Notes: a model not told the origin generated them from the sequence alone. DNA of 39,248 nt from Hydrococcus rivularis NIES-593 (GCF_001904635.1 NZ_MRCB01000031.1:1-39248); one strand, 5' to 3'. Positions 19,601 through 27,487 are shown, counted from the stretch's first letter. Program-made: numbers and translations.

Positions 19601-20649
19601 AAATTTGCGAAATCACAGGCTATAGCCGCGAGGAGTTGATGGGGATGACCTATCAGGAAATTATCCATCCAGACGACTTGGAAAGCGATCGCAATTACGT
19701 TCGTCAGTTAGTAGCCGGAGAAATTCCCAATTTTTTGATGGAGAAACGATACATCCGCAAAGATGGCTCTACCGTTTGGGTCAATCTCGCCGTCTCGCTA
19801 GCCCGCGAAGCCGTTTCCAGCGACGGTGGCGATCGCCTGGGAAGACCGAAATACATCATCGGAGTCGTCGAAGACATCAGCGATCGCAAGCAAGCCGAAC
19901 TCCAGCTTCAGCAACAAGCAAGCGAACTCAGCCAGTTGAACGCAGCCTTGACGCAAACAACTTCCCAGTTAGCAAAACGCAATCAAGAGCTGGATCGCTT
20001 CGTCTATGTCGTCTCGCATGACCTCAAAGCTCCATTGCGAGCGATCGCCAATCTCTCTCAATGGATCGAAGAAGACCTCGAAGGGCAACTTCCCGAAGAA
20101 AACCAATACCAGATGGAGCTTCTGCGGCAAAGAGTCTATCGCATGGAGAGCCTCATCGACGGATTACTACAATATTCTCGCGTCGGTCGTAGCGAAGTTA
20201 CCGCAGAAACTGTGAACGTTGGCGAACTGCTTGACGAGGTACTCGATTCCCTTGCTCCTCCAGCTACTTTTACCATCTCCGCACCACCCCAGATGCCAAC
20301 AATCGTCGCCAAACGGTTGCTTCTCACCCAGGTGTTTGCCAATCTGATTGGCAATGCCATCAAACACCACCATCGTCCCAACGGGCGCATTGAGATTGCT
20401 GCTACAGAAAAAGGAGACTACTATGAATTTGCCATAACTGATGACGGACCTGGCATCGCTCCCGAATATCACGAAAGGATTTTTGGTATCTTTCAAACGC
20501 TCAAAGCCAACCACTCCCATGAAAGCACTGGAATCGGTTTATCCATTGTTAAAAAAATTATTGAAACTGAGGGAGGCGAGATAGTCCTGGAGTCAGAGTT
20601 AGACAAAGGAGCGACTTTCCGCTTTACTTGGCCCAAGTCAAAAAGTTAA
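16699..20649 (+). CDS. Ethylene-receptor-like multi-PAS sensor histidine kinase
   Basis: A 1316-residue membrane sensor. Residues about 28-115 form a three-helix ethylene-binding domain as in plant ETR1: Asp35, the ALAYYSIPIMLVYFV helix, and the copper-ligand pair Cys75 and His79 in CGTTHMMEVWTLW. A coiled coil follows (130-170). Seven PAS/PAC repeats start near 176, 302, 427, 555, 682, 808 and 935, most ending in a D-I-(S/T)-(D/E)-R/H-K linker. A HisKA domain has His1107 in VVSHDLKAPLR. The HATPase domain shows an N-box near 1212, DDGPGIAP and STGIGLSIVKK. There is no fused receiver and no adjacent response regulator, so its partner is elsewhere. Confidence 0.93.
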   Translation: MLELLQNFFSSRQFIPHGHCYLWKSELVWLHLLSDSLIALAYYSIPIMLVYFVRQRRDVPFKGIFWMFSAFITACGTTHMMEVWTLWHPTYWLSGSIKAITALVSLYTASELYPLIPQALSLPSPEQLEIANRALAEEIEERQQAEAEIRKLNAELEQRVSDRTAELEAVSLEAQNYAAQLVLAMDIAQMGAWNWDMKANKVELTVRGRQIFDYNDTEEVTYENWKERGHPNDIERVEALVQKALNDREDYKAQYRVIGSDGKVRWVDALGRFYYDTEGRPVRMVGVVSDISDRKLAEEALKKSEERYRVLAENIPPMVWIARPDGVVEYMNQRWFDYTGLQPHETLGWDWQQVLHPDDRLLTFQQWTTSLATGNPYEVQYRLRRYDGEYRWHIGRGIPIRDDRGVITYWFGTCTDIDDRMRAEAVVHEKMAILNAVNQATATLIFAKDRQGRVLMANPETLRLMGKSENEVLGRTDVDFQIDREQARQIMEHDRSVMETGQMQVFEEQVSLPEGMRTFLATKSPYRDERGNVIGTIGVATDITDRKRAERELQESERRYATLAQLSPVGIFRCDREGNCIYANERWLEIAGLSSEEARGTGWKGALHPDERERVINEWKQAVEESQPFYSEYRFQRPDGTISWVLGQALPETEADGQVISYVGTITDITEHKQIEDALRQSEEKRRLTLALTHIGSWDWNIEENILTWNENHFRLLGLRPGEIESSYQTWRDRVHPEDIERVEQALARAVVDRADFEAEYRIIYPNGTVRWLMSKGRGLYDEHRKPIRMLGVVFDISDRKQAEEALRESEDRFRRSILDAPLPIILHAEDGEVLFVNRIWTEITGYAPEDIPTIADWTRRAYGERSQEVKAIIDRLYSLDRSVREGEFTIRTRTGATRIWDFSSAPLGKLPDGRRLVISTALDVTGRKQTEEALRESEEQYRMTFDLAAVGVCHVALDGRWLRFNQKICEITGYSREELMGMTYQEIIHPDDLESDRNYVRQLVAGEIPNFLMEKRYIRKDGSTVWVNLAVSLAREAVSSDGGDRLGRPKYIIGVVEDISDRKQAELQLQQQASELSQLNAALTQTTSQLAKRNQELDRFVYVVSHDLKAPLRAIANLSQWIEEDLEGQLPEENQYQMELLRQRVYRMESLIDGLLQYSRVGRSEVTAETVNVGELLDEVLDSLAPPATFTISAPPQMPTIVAKRLLLTQVFANLIGNAIKHHHRPNGRIEIAATEKGDYYEFAITDDGPGIAPEYHERIFGIFQTLKANHSHESTGIGLSIVKKIIETEGGEIVLESELDKGATFRFTWPKSKS

Positions 20650-20738
20650 TGCAGATTTTTGCGAATTGGTATATAATCCAAACTATTAAGGTATAGTCAT
20701 ATATAGTCAGACATAATCTTCTATGTTAATATAAGAAT

Positions 20739-20876
20739 ATGAAACTATCTGACTATGCCAAATCAAAAGGAATAAGTTATCAAACCGCCTGGAGGATGTG
20801 GAAGAGAGGCGATCTTAAAGCTACTCAACTACCTTCAGGTACTATTATTGTTGATGTTAATCAACCTATTATTCAT
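20739..20876 (+). pseudogene. IS607-type serine recombinase remnant (N-terminal HTH only)
   Basis: ATG at 20739 opens MKLSDYAKSKGISYQTAWRM and then KRGDLKATQLPSGTIIVD, the MerR-like helix-turn-helix at the start of IS607 family TnpA resolvases. The catalytic serine recombinase domain that should follow (with its Y-A-R-V-S motif) is absent. The frame instead runs into the 3' end of ftsI on the other strand and stops at 20928-20930. No tnpB is nearby. I read this as a truncated insertion-sequence remnant; expression as a stand-alone DNA-binding peptide is conceivable. Confidence 0.8.
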
Positions 20877-22713
20877 CAGTTACCTTCTGCGATGGCGGCA
20901 TCCCCTTTAAGGAAATCAGCGCTTCCATAACCAATTTAGCAACGGGTGCTGCGACAGTAGAGCCAAAGGTATTTTCGCCCTTGGGTTCGTCCACGACGAC
21001 GAGAATGACGTAGCGAGGAGATTCAACCGGGAAAATTCCCACAAAGCTGGTAATTTTGGCGCCGGGAATATAGCCTCCACTCGCGCCCGCTTTTTGTGCC
21101 GTTCCTGTTTTTCCGGCGATGCGATAGCCGGGAATTCGAGCGGGTTTGCCCGTCCCGTCAGTCACGACGGTTTCCATCATTTCTACAACTTCTCGGCTAG
21201 TCTTGGGCGAGAAAATCCGATGAGTCTTAAAAGAAGGTTGCCAATGGAGATATCCTTTAGCATCGACTAATCCTCGCACTACGTGAGGCGTGACCAGCTT
21301 GCCGCCATTAGCTAGGGCACCATGTAGCTGGACTAATTTTATCGGAGTTAGGGAAAAGCCTTGACCGAAGGAAGCGGTAGCAGCTTCAATCGCCTTGGCA
21401 CTAAATTCGGATTCGCTTTTGAGAGATCCGGCAACCTCGCCGGGGAGATCGATTCCTACTCTTTTTCCGAGTTCGAGTTTCTGGAGACTTTTGTAGTAAT
21501 CTTTGCGACTCAGTCGATTCATGATTTGAATCATGGCGATATTGCTAGAAGTTTGCAAGACTTCCGCTATACTCAACGAGCCAAATTTTTCTCGAGTGGC
21601 ATTGTAGATCTCCCAGCCATCGACAGTAATCGAGCCAGAGTCATAGAAGCGACTGTTGGGTTCGATCGCGCCTCGCTCTAGCGCGATCGCGATATTGATT
21701 GGCTTAAAGGTCGAACCGGGTTCGTAGCGATCGGCAACCGTCCAATTTTTAAACAGTTCGACTTGAGAGCGATGGTACTGATTGGGATTAAAGATTGGCT
21801 CGCAAACGAGCGTTACCAGAGAGCCATCGGTTGCATCCATAACGATGACCGCACCTCGTTTGGCATGATATTTTCTCAGTTGTTGCTTTAGGGCAGAACG
21901 AGCTACTCTTTGCAGGCGCAGGTCGATAGTGAGTTGCAACTGCAAATGGTCGAAATTCAAGAGATTTTTAGGCAGATAGGCTGGCACGATCGTCCCATCT
22001 CTAGAACTTCTAAGCGAGAAGCTCGTCGAGTTTCTCTCTAGCAACGGTTGCTGGCTGCTTTCGACTCCTGCCTGACCTTTATACTCGCGATCGACGTAAC
22101 CTACTGCTTCGGCAGCCATTTCTTGTTGCGGATAAAAACGGGAATAGCGTTCTTGTACGTCGATGCCATTAAAATTTAATTTCTTGATTTTCTCGGCAAT
22201 ATCTTCTGTCAAACTCGCAGAAAGGAGAATTCCCGTTTTTTGCCGTCTAAACTGCTCTAGCAGGTTTTGCTCGGTCGTGTCTCCTAAAGACTGGGCAAGC
22301 TTGGTTGCAACTTTCTCTTTTGGTGACTCGAACAGTTGCGGATGCACGAAAAGGCTATAAGTTAGCCGACTGGTAGCGAGTACGTTTCCTTGGCTATCGA
22401 CGATCGTTCGTCGAGGAATGTAAGGACGGACGTTGATGACTTGCTGCTGTCTTGCTTTTTGCCGCAGTTCGTCAGCCTGAACTATTTGTAACTGATACAG
22501 CCTCCATCCCAAGCCGACACATCCAGCTACCATGACTCCCCAAACGAGAAGTAACCTGAACTTCGGTAACTTAGTAGGGTTGAGTTCGGTTTTGGCTTTG
22601 GAAAGAGAGCGACGGGAATTCTGACGGGGAGAAGGTCTTTTTTTGTGTGATGGTTGTTTTTTCGCGCGATCTCTGGCTCTTGAGAATGTGACTTTGGAGG
22701 TTGAATCAGTCAT
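20869..22713 (-). CDS. ftsI: Class B penicillin-binding protein, FtsI/PBP3 type
   Basis: A 614-residue septal peptidoglycan transpeptidase. A basic cytoplasmic N-terminus (1-50) precedes one membrane anchor (about 52-70), then the PBP dimer-type domain (RPYIPRRTIVDSQGN at 96-110) and the transpeptidase domain with SxxK Ser334-Lys337, SxN Ser389-Asn391 and KTGT at 535-538. It is read after the small membrane protein at 22792-23286, with an inverted repeat in the 78-base gap. The C-terminus overlaps the frame of the IS607 remnant on the opposite strand by a few codons. Confidence 0.95.
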   Translation of the reverse strand: MTDSTSKVTFSRARDRAKKQPSHKKRPSPRQNSRRSLSKAKTELNPTKLPKFRLLLVWGVMVAGCVGLGWRLYQLQIVQADELRQKARQQQVINVRPYIPRRTIVDSQGNVLATSRLTYSLFVHPQLFESPKEKVATKLAQSLGDTTEQNLLEQFRRQKTGILLSASLTEDIAEKIKKLNFNGIDVQERYSRFYPQQEMAAEAVGYVDREYKGQAGVESSQQPLLERNSTSFSLRSSRDGTIVPAYLPKNLLNFDHLQLQLTIDLRLQRVARSALKQQLRKYHAKRGAVIVMDATDGSLVTLVCEPIFNPNQYHRSQVELFKNWTVADRYEPGSTFKPINIAIALERGAIEPNSRFYDSGSITVDGWEIYNATREKFGSLSIAEVLQTSSNIAMIQIMNRLSRKDYYKSLQKLELGKRVGIDLPGEVAGSLKSESEFSAKAIEAATASFGQGFSLTPIKLVQLHGALANGGKLVTPHVVRGLVDAKGYLHWQPSFKTHRIFSPKTSREVVEMMETVVTDGTGKPARIPGYRIAGKTGTAQKAGASGGYIPGAKITSFVGIFPVESPRYVILVVVDEPKGENTFGSTVAAPVAKLVMEALISLKGMPPSQKVTDE

Positions 22714-22729
22714 TGGTTGTTGTTTGTTT

Positions 22730-22788
22730 GTTACTGGTTATTAGTTATTTGGAGAAAATTTTTTGCCAACTAACTACTAACCACTAAC
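22730..22788. repeat. 23-base imperfect inverted repeat between ftsL-like gene and ftsI
   Basis: Arms at 22730-22752 and 22766-22788 are complementary at 20 of 23 positions across a 13-base spacer. In the minus-strand transcript this would fold into a long hairpin in the short gap before ftsI. It could be a dispersed intergenic palindrome, a processing site or a partial attenuator of ftsI. Confidence 0.6.
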
Positions 22789-22791
22789 AAT

Positions 22792-23286
22792 TTAGTAGGC
22801 TACGGGAGTTTTACCGATGATGGGTTTATATTTAGCAGTCGCTTTTTGCGGTTGGCTTCGAGAAGGCACGGGTGTTGGAGAAAGAAAGAGGATTTGACCC
22901 GGATGAAGATTAGCGAGTCCTGTTTCCGGTTTTTCGGCTTGTTGGGCGAGTTGGTTTTTTATCGTTTCATTCATCGCTGTTAGATGACGTTCGTGCCGCT
23001 GCAAAGTTTCTAGTTTTTTATACTCCTGACCCCAGATCCTGGGAGTATAAACGCTCCAGGCATAAATTCCCAATACGGAAGCTACCAGGCAAAAAGCAAT
23101 CCCAGATGACAGCTTTTGTAAGAATAGGAGCGATCGCCATTGAGGAGATAATCGATGCGATCGCGGGGGCAATGGTTTGACATTTGGCTGCGATGCTGAC
23201 GAAGCAGCCAAAGGACGAGTTGCTCTGTGGGAACGAGAATTTCTCGGTAACGTTACCGATCTTTTAGAATGATTGTGCAAAGACAT
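22792..23286 (-). CDS. Bitopic membrane protein, candidate FtsL-like division protein
   Basis: From ATG at 23286 this gives 164 residues: a basic Ser/Arg-rich cytoplasmic region (1-60), a single membrane helix (about 77-95, ending GIYAWSVYTPRIWG), a short coiled coil (EYKKLETLQRHERHLTAMNETIKNQL) and a Pro-rich tail. Position immediately upstream of ftsI plus this topology is what FtsL looks like in other bacteria, where it joins FtsB and FtsI in the divisome. Sequence identity to known FtsL is not visible, as is usual for this fast-evolving protein. Longer frames starting at 23325 or 23337 would overlap the predicted promoter. Confidence 0.72.
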   Translation of the reverse strand: MSLHNHSKRSVTLPRNSRSHRATRPLAASSASQPNVKPLPPRSHRLSPQWRSLLFLQKLSSGIAFCLVASVLGIYAWSVYTPRIWGQEYKKLETLQRHERHLTAMNETIKNQLAQQAEKPETGLANLHPGQILFLSPTPVPSRSQPQKATAKYKPIIGKTPVAY

Positions 23287-23307
23287 ATCCGACCCTACGG
23301 TTAATGG

Positions 23308-23337
23308 TGTATATTTTAGGGGCATTATAACCGTCAA
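23308..23337 (-). promoter_or_regulatory. Candidate promoter of the ftsL-like/ftsI operon
   Basis: On the minus strand TTGACG (23332-23337) and TATACA (23308-23313) are 18 bases apart. Transcription would begin near 23300, a little upstream of the chosen ATG at 23286. This supports that start over the longer in-frame alternatives. Confidence 0.45.
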
Positions 23338-23384
23338 GAGTCGGAATTCAGAATTTAAGTTTCCTTGAGTCTTGTTAAAATTCT

Positions 23385-24752
23385 TTAGAAAAAACGCGAG
23401 AGAATTAAATAAATCAAGCGAAAAATTGCTGTAATCGCGATCGCGGTTGCTCCTCCCAAAACGGCAATAATCGCGACAACCGAAATGGCTAACCCGCCCC
23501 GCAGGGCTGGGATCGACATGAGTAGGAATGTCAGAACCGCCAAAATTGGTAAATCCTTGCCCTCAATTCCCCGGCGATATAGCGTATAAATCAGTCCTCC
23601 CAAGCACATTCCCCATAAACCAAGAGCGATACCGGGGAAAGGCAATAAGCTGGTAAAAGCAATGTATGATAAAGCCCCCTCAAATCCCATAAAAGCTGCA
23701 CTACCAAGCACTTCTAGCAAGGAAAAAGGCTTTCGCGTTGACAGTGCAGCAGCAGTTGGATTAGCGGGCGAGGGTTGAAGTTGAGTTTTAGTGACCGACT
23801 GCGGTCGTTCGAGGGCATTGAGGACGTCCTGGGCTGACTGAAAGCGATCTTTGGGGGTTGGTAAAAGCATGCGATCTAAGATGGCAGCCAAGGAATCGCT
23901 CACTTGCGGGGCATGAGTCCGCCAATTCCAGCCATGATGATAAGAATCGTAAAGTTCCTCCGGTTTTTTCCCCGTCAGTAAATTCAGGCAAGTGGTTGCC
24001 AAGGCATATAAATCGGTCGAGGGATACACTTGAGAACCTGCCATTTGTTCGGGCGGCGCAAATCCCATCGAATAAATCCCTGTAGATTTTCCCGACGACG
24101 GGCTACCTATTGCCTGTTGCTTGACAGCACCAAAATCGAGCAGATACAAGCGCCCGTTGCGATCGCGCATGATATTAGAAGGTTTGATATCTCGATGGAT
24201 CGAGCCATTTTCGTGAACGAATTTGAGAACTTTCAGCATTTCTGTCAGGAGATGGCGGATTTGGGCTTCCGAGAATTGTCCTCGATCGATCAGTTCTTCT
24301 TCTAACGTTTGTCCGTCAATAAATTCCTGTACTAAATAAAAAAACCGATCTTGTTGGCCGCTAGACCGATTGGGAGCGATTAACGGAAAAAAAGCATATA
24401 AATCGGGGATTTGCTCGTGTCGGTTGCCTAAGTTTTCTAGTACGATGGCTTCCCTTTCAAACAGATTCTGGGCAATTTCTAGCTGCTGCTGATTTAAATT
24501 TCCGCTAGGTTGAAACTGTTTGACAACGCACGATCGCAGGGTGGGAGAAAAGCGATCGCAAGCCAGATAGGCTGCCCCAAATCCCCCCTGTCCCAACAAT
24601 CGTACTGGTATGTAATGCCCTCCCAAAATTAGTGGCATGCCGCAGCTAGTACAGTATTTCTGCTGAACGCTTTTTAGCGTTGAGGGATCGTCGAGATCGG
24701 CAAAAAGATTTTTAGGGCGAGGACAACCCGGACGAGTGCAAAGAATTTCCAT
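23385..24752 (-). CDS. Ser/Thr protein kinase with four-Cys N-terminus and membrane C-terminus
   Basis: A 455-residue Hanks-type kinase. Residues 5-37 carry four cysteines (C5, C10, C34, C37) in a zinc-ribbon-like arrangement typical of cyanobacterial four-Cys kinases. The kinase domain has GQGGFG at 54-59, Lys78, Glu100, HRDIKPSN from 186 and DFG at 206-208, so it should be active. GFAPPEQ and a complete C-lobe follow. A Pro/Thr-rich linker leads to three or four membrane helices (about 345-455). Substrates are unknown. The last gene before it on this strand is rbcR, 99 bases upstream; the ftsL-like gene follows. Confidence 0.94.
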   Translation of the reverse strand: MEILCTRPGCPRPKNLFADLDDPSTLKSVQQKYCTSCGMPLILGGHYIPVRLLGQGGFGAAYLACDRFSPTLRSCVVKQFQPSGNLNQQQLEIAQNLFEREAIVLENLGNRHEQIPDLYAFFPLIAPNRSSGQQDRFFYLVQEFIDGQTLEEELIDRGQFSEAQIRHLLTEMLKVLKFVHENGSIHRDIKPSNIMRDRNGRLYLLDFGAVKQQAIGSPSSGKSTGIYSMGFAPPEQMAGSQVYPSTDLYALATTCLNLLTGKKPEELYDSYHHGWNWRTHAPQVSDSLAAILDRMLLPTPKDRFQSAQDVLNALERPQSVTKTQLQPSPANPTAAALSTRKPFSLLEVLGSAAFMGFEGALSYIAFTSLLPFPGIALGLWGMCLGGLIYTLYRRGIEGKDLPILAVLTFLLMSIPALRGGLAISVVAIIAVLGGATAIAITAIFRLIYLILSRFF

Positions 24753-24772
24753 GGATGCATAAATCCAATTCG

Positions 24773-24828
24773 CAATTCACAATTGGCAATTCGCAATTGT
24801 TATCCTATTACCGATCAATTGTGAACTG
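24773..24828. repeat. Imperfect inverted repeat between rbcR and the kinase
   Basis: CAATTCACAATTG at 24773-24785 and CAATTGTGAACTG at 24816-24828 pair at 12 of 13 positions. The stretch between them repeats CAATTC/CAATTG-like words. It resembles dispersed AT-rich intergenic palindromes and may end the rbcR transcript, though no T-run is present. Confidence 0.45.
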
Positions 24829-24851
24829 TGAACCGATAAATGCCAATTAAC

Positions 24852-25853
24852 TCAACTTCCTGCCCCATTGGCAGCTACTTCTTTGTAATGCTCGCTATCG
24901 TGGGATAGCCGTTCGATATTCAAATACTCTGGGTGACTAGAAAACTGAGGCAGTACCTCCCGGATAAATGCTTCTGCTGCTTTAGAACGGTAGCGATTGG
25001 GATTGATCGCCACAGAGAGGGTTCGTCTGACTTCAACGTCTTTGATAGGGGCAATGTGAAGTACGCCCATTTGTAATTCTTTCTCAATAGCTGTCACGGA
25101 GACGAAGGCAGCACCCAATCCGGCTTGAACGGCATTTTTAATCGCTTCAATAGAATTCAGTTCCATTTCGACTTTTAAACGCTTGGTATCAATATCGCAG
25201 CGACTCAAAACTTTATCGATAACTTTACGAATGGTCGATTGTGAATCTAGGGTAATAAATTTGAGTTTATACAAATCTTCTTTTTGAATCGTGTCCACTT
25301 TTGCCAGGGGATGAAAAACGGGGAGGATTAGCGCCAATTCATCTTCGGCATAGGGAACGATTTTAAGGGTTTCTTGGAGTTCTGGGGGAACCTCACCGCC
25401 GATGATTGCCAGATCGACTTGTCCGTTGGCTACTCCCCAGGAGGTACGCCGCGTCGAGTGAACTTGCAATTGAACCGTAACATCGGGATATTTTTGCCGA
25501 AATACTCCGATCATGCGCGGCAGCAAGTAAGTTCCCGTCGTTTGAGACGCACCGACGATTAAGGTACCTCCCTGAAGATTTTGCAAATCTTCGATCGCCC
25601 GACAAGTTTCCTGGCAAAGGGTGATGATTTTCTCTCCGTAGCTGAGTAGCAAGTACCCGGCTTCTGTTAGTTGGGCTTTGCGTCCGCCGCGATCGAACAG
25701 CGGGACGTTCAATTGTTTTTCGAGATTCTGAACTTGCAAGCTAACGGCAGGTTGGGAAACATACAGAGTATCGGCGGCTCTCTTAAAACTTCCCTCAGCG
25801 GCGATCGCTTTAAGAATCCGAAGTTGATCTAAAGTAAAAGGAATGTCAGACAT
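24852..25853 (-). CDS. rbcR: LysR-type regulator RbcR (Ycf30)
   Basis: A 333-residue LysR family regulator. The winged helix-turn-helix (about 7-66) reads [20 protein letters not shown] and [19 protein letters not shown], followed by the effector domain from about 95 with [25 protein letters not shown]. The near-invariant N-terminal region matches cyanobacterial/plastid RbcR, an activator of RuBisCO and carbon-fixation genes; the related paralogues CmpR and NdhR (CcmR) differ, though I cannot align them here. It is divergent from the Z-ISO gene; the 288-base gap contains symmetric sites that may be its operator. Confidence 0.88.
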   Translation of the reverse strand: MSDIPFTLDQLRILKAIAAEGSFKRAADTLYVSQPAVSLQVQNLEKQLNVPLFDRGGRKAQLTEAGYLLLSYGEKIITLCQETCRAIEDLQNLQGGTLIVGASQTTGTYLLPRMIGVFRQKYPDVTVQLQVHSTRRTSWGVANGQVDLAIIGGEVPPELQETLKIVPYAEDELALILPVFHPLAKVDTIQKEDLYKLKFITLDSQSTIRKVIDKVLSRCDIDTKRLKVEMELNSIEAIKNAVQAGLGAAFVSVTAIEKELQMGVLHIAPIKDVEVRRTLSVAINPNRYRSKAAEAFIREVLPQFSSHPEYLNIERLSHDSEHYKEVAANGAGS

Positions 25854-25953
25854 AGAACATTTGAAACAGAGAATATGGAGTCAGCAGACAACCAACAACC
25901 ACAAAACTAATGGCTCTACACAATTGAGCGAGTCTAGCAGAATCGAATTGGCT

Positions 25954-25995
25954 GCTATCTGGCAGGACAGTTAGCCCGACTCAATAACAGATAGC
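25954..25995. promoter_or_regulatory. Inverted repeat in the rbcR / Z-ISO divergent promoter
   Basis: GCTATCTG at 25954-25961 and CAGATAGC at 25988-25995 are perfectly complementary, 26 bases apart. It lies about 100 bases from the rbcR start. It could bind a dimeric regulator on two turns of helix, or be incidental. Confidence 0.35.
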
Positions 25996-26114
25996 GTTTT
26001 ACTTATTGCACTTCCTTGGCGAGAAGGATTTTACTTGACAGTAGCATAATAAGGGGATCAAATTTCCTTTAGGATAATGAATAAGTAAAACGTAACAAAG
26101 AACTATCTTTAATT

Positions 26115-26134
26115 TATCTATAGATCTATAGATA
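26115..26134. promoter_or_regulatory. Perfect 20-bp palindrome just before the Z-ISO start
   Basis: Positions 26115-26134 read the same on both strands, centred between 26124 and 26125 and built from two overlapping CTATAG units. It ends 7 bases before the ATG at 26142, where a ribosome site would be expected, and no Shine-Dalgarno sequence is present. It may be an operator or an RNA hairpin that limits translation. Confidence 0.55.
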
Positions 26135-26141
26135 GAAATTA

Positions 26142-26858
26142 ATGGTTAACTGGGATTGGTTGACATCGAGTCATTGGGTTATGTTGGGATTGCTGTTGGG
26201 ATTTGCGATTGCCCACAGCGGTTTAGCGGCTTTGCGACCTTGGGGAGAACGAAAAATTGGGGCTAGACTCTATCGCGTATTTTTTGCGCTAGTCAGTATC
26301 CCGCTAGCAACTATTCTCATTATCTACTTTTTCAATCATCGCTATGACGGTTTAATTCTTTGGCAGGTACAAAACGTGCCGGGAATATCGGTTTTGGTCT
26401 GGATAATGTCGGCGATTTCTTTTCTCTTTCTCTATCCCGCTACCTTTAATTTGCTTGAAATTGCTGCTATCCAAAAGCCTCAAGTTCATCTTTACGAAAC
26501 CGGAATTATTCGGATTACTCGTCACCCCCAAATGGTTGGGCAAGTTATCTGGTGTATCGCGCATACTCTATGGGTGGGAACGAGTTTTACGCTGGTGACT
26601 TCTCTGGGACTGATCGCCCATCACTTGTTCGCCGTTTGGCACGGGGATCGTCGCCTATATCAACGCTACGGCGAAGCCTTTGTTGCTGTCAAGGAAAGAA
26701 CTTCAATAATTCCCTTTCTTGCCATTTTCGACGGTCGTCAAACTCTTAAATGGCAGGAATTTCTTCGTCCAGCCTATCTAGGCGTTCTTGGATTTGTCCT
26801 GCTATTTTGGTGGGGACATCCTTGGCTAATTCTAGCAACAGCTAGAATTAATTGGTGA
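26142..26858 (+). CDS. NnrU family protein, probable 15-cis-zeta-carotene isomerase (Z-ISO)
   Basis: A 238-residue membrane protein of the NnrU family with about six membrane helices. In maize Z-ISO, which isomerises the 15-cis bond of zeta-carotene using a haem, His150, Cys263 and His266 have been reported as redox-switched haem ligands. Here His25 (FAIAHSGLA), Cys138 and His141 (WCIAH) have exactly the same spacing, 116 residues between the two histidines and three between Cys and His. This supports the Z-ISO role in carotenoid synthesis rather than the denitrification role that named NnrU. ARHPQ-like ITRHPQMVGQ and WHGDRRL are family motifs. It is divergent from rbcR. Confidence 0.85.
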   Translation: MVNWDWLTSSHWVMLGLLLGFAIAHSGLAALRPWGERKIGARLYRVFFALVSIPLATILIIYFFNHRYDGLILWQVQNVPGISVLVWIMSAISFLFLYPATFNLLEIAAIQKPQVHLYETGIIRITRHPQMVGQVIWCIAHTLWVGTSFTLVTSLGLIAHHLFAVWHGDRRLYQRYGEAFVAVKERTSIIPFLAIFDGRQTLKWQEFLRPAYLGVLGFVLLFWWGHPWLILATARINW

Positions 26859-26945
26859 TTTTGGCAAAATTTTCCCCAGTTAGTCGAACTTATAATACAG
26901 TGTTTTACATAGTAAAACCCAAAATTTGAGGCTAAGCCAATAAAA

Positions 26946-27020
26946 ATGAGTGAATTTGCCGATCTTAATGCAATTGCTGAAAATAGTTTTGCCAAGCGAT
27001 CCCAATTGGTTGTAACATGA
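26946..27020 (+). CDS. Very small ORF of 24 residues, doubtful
   Basis: ATG to TGA encodes MSEFADLNAIAENSFAKRSQ plus four residues. The composition is protein-like and it lies in the 215-base gap between Z-ISO and the thioredoxin on the same strand. A GAGG upstream is too distant for a normal ribosome site. I list it because it would otherwise be missed. Confidence 0.2.
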   Translation: MSEFADLNAIAENSFAKRSQLVVT

Positions 27021-27075
27021 TTCAAAGTCTTAAATCAAAACTTAAATCTTTCGATAACAAATTTTTTCGATCGTG

Positions 27076-27414
27076 ATGCTGTCAGCAAATGAAAAAACTT
27101 TTTCTAAAGTCGTTTTAGAGTCTTCTCAACCCGTTCTCGTTCATTTTTGGGCGCCTTGGTGCGGTTTATGCCGTTTAATCGTGCCCTCACTGCTTAAATT
27201 CCAGTCAGAATCAGCCGGACAGATGCAATTAGTGGGAATCAATGCCGATGACAATCTCAAATTAGCCAATACTTATCGTCTTAAAAGTCTACCAACGCTG
27301 ATTCTCTTTGAAAAAGGACAGATAGTTTACCGACTTGAGGGTTTTAATGGACGCGACGAACTACAGCGAAATCTAAATTTGCTTGCATCTAATTTTTGGG
27401 TTAAATCTGCTTAA
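27076..27414 (+). CDS. Thioredoxin-family protein
   Basis: A 112-residue single-domain thioredoxin. The active site is WCGLC with Cys29 and Cys32 (counting from ATG 27076), instead of the usual WCGPC; Leu in place of Pro typically shifts the redox potential. FWAPWCG, the VGINADDN strand and the cis-Pro loop KSLPTLILF are intact. A GTG one codon earlier (27073) is an alternative start. It probably acts as a disulfide reductase in the cytoplasm. It is convergent with the ABC permease gene, with a hairpin between. Confidence 0.92.
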   Translation: MLSANEKTFSKVVLESSQPVLVHFWAPWCGLCRLIVPSLLKFQSESAGQMQLVGINADDNLKLANTYRLKSLPTLILFEKGQIVYRLEGFNGRDELQRNLNLLASNFWVKSA

Positions 27415-27436
27415 CAAGTAAAAAGGAAAAAGAGAA

Positions 27437-27469
27437 TCCCCCGAACGATCGCGAAATGGAGTCGGGGGA
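27437..27469. terminator. Hairpin between convergent thioredoxin and ABC permease genes
   Basis: TCCCCCGA at 27437-27444 pairs with TCGGGGGA at 27462-27469 (8 bp) around a 17-base loop that includes GATCGC. There is no T-run on either side, so termination is inferred mainly from the position between convergent genes. Confidence 0.5.
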
Positions 27470-27487
27470 GTGTCAAACACGGCAGTA

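Noticed and set aside
23322-23337. TTGACG followed by TATAAT on the minus strand as a promoter
   Set aside because: The two boxes are only two bases apart; the TATACA box 18 bases away is the better partner.
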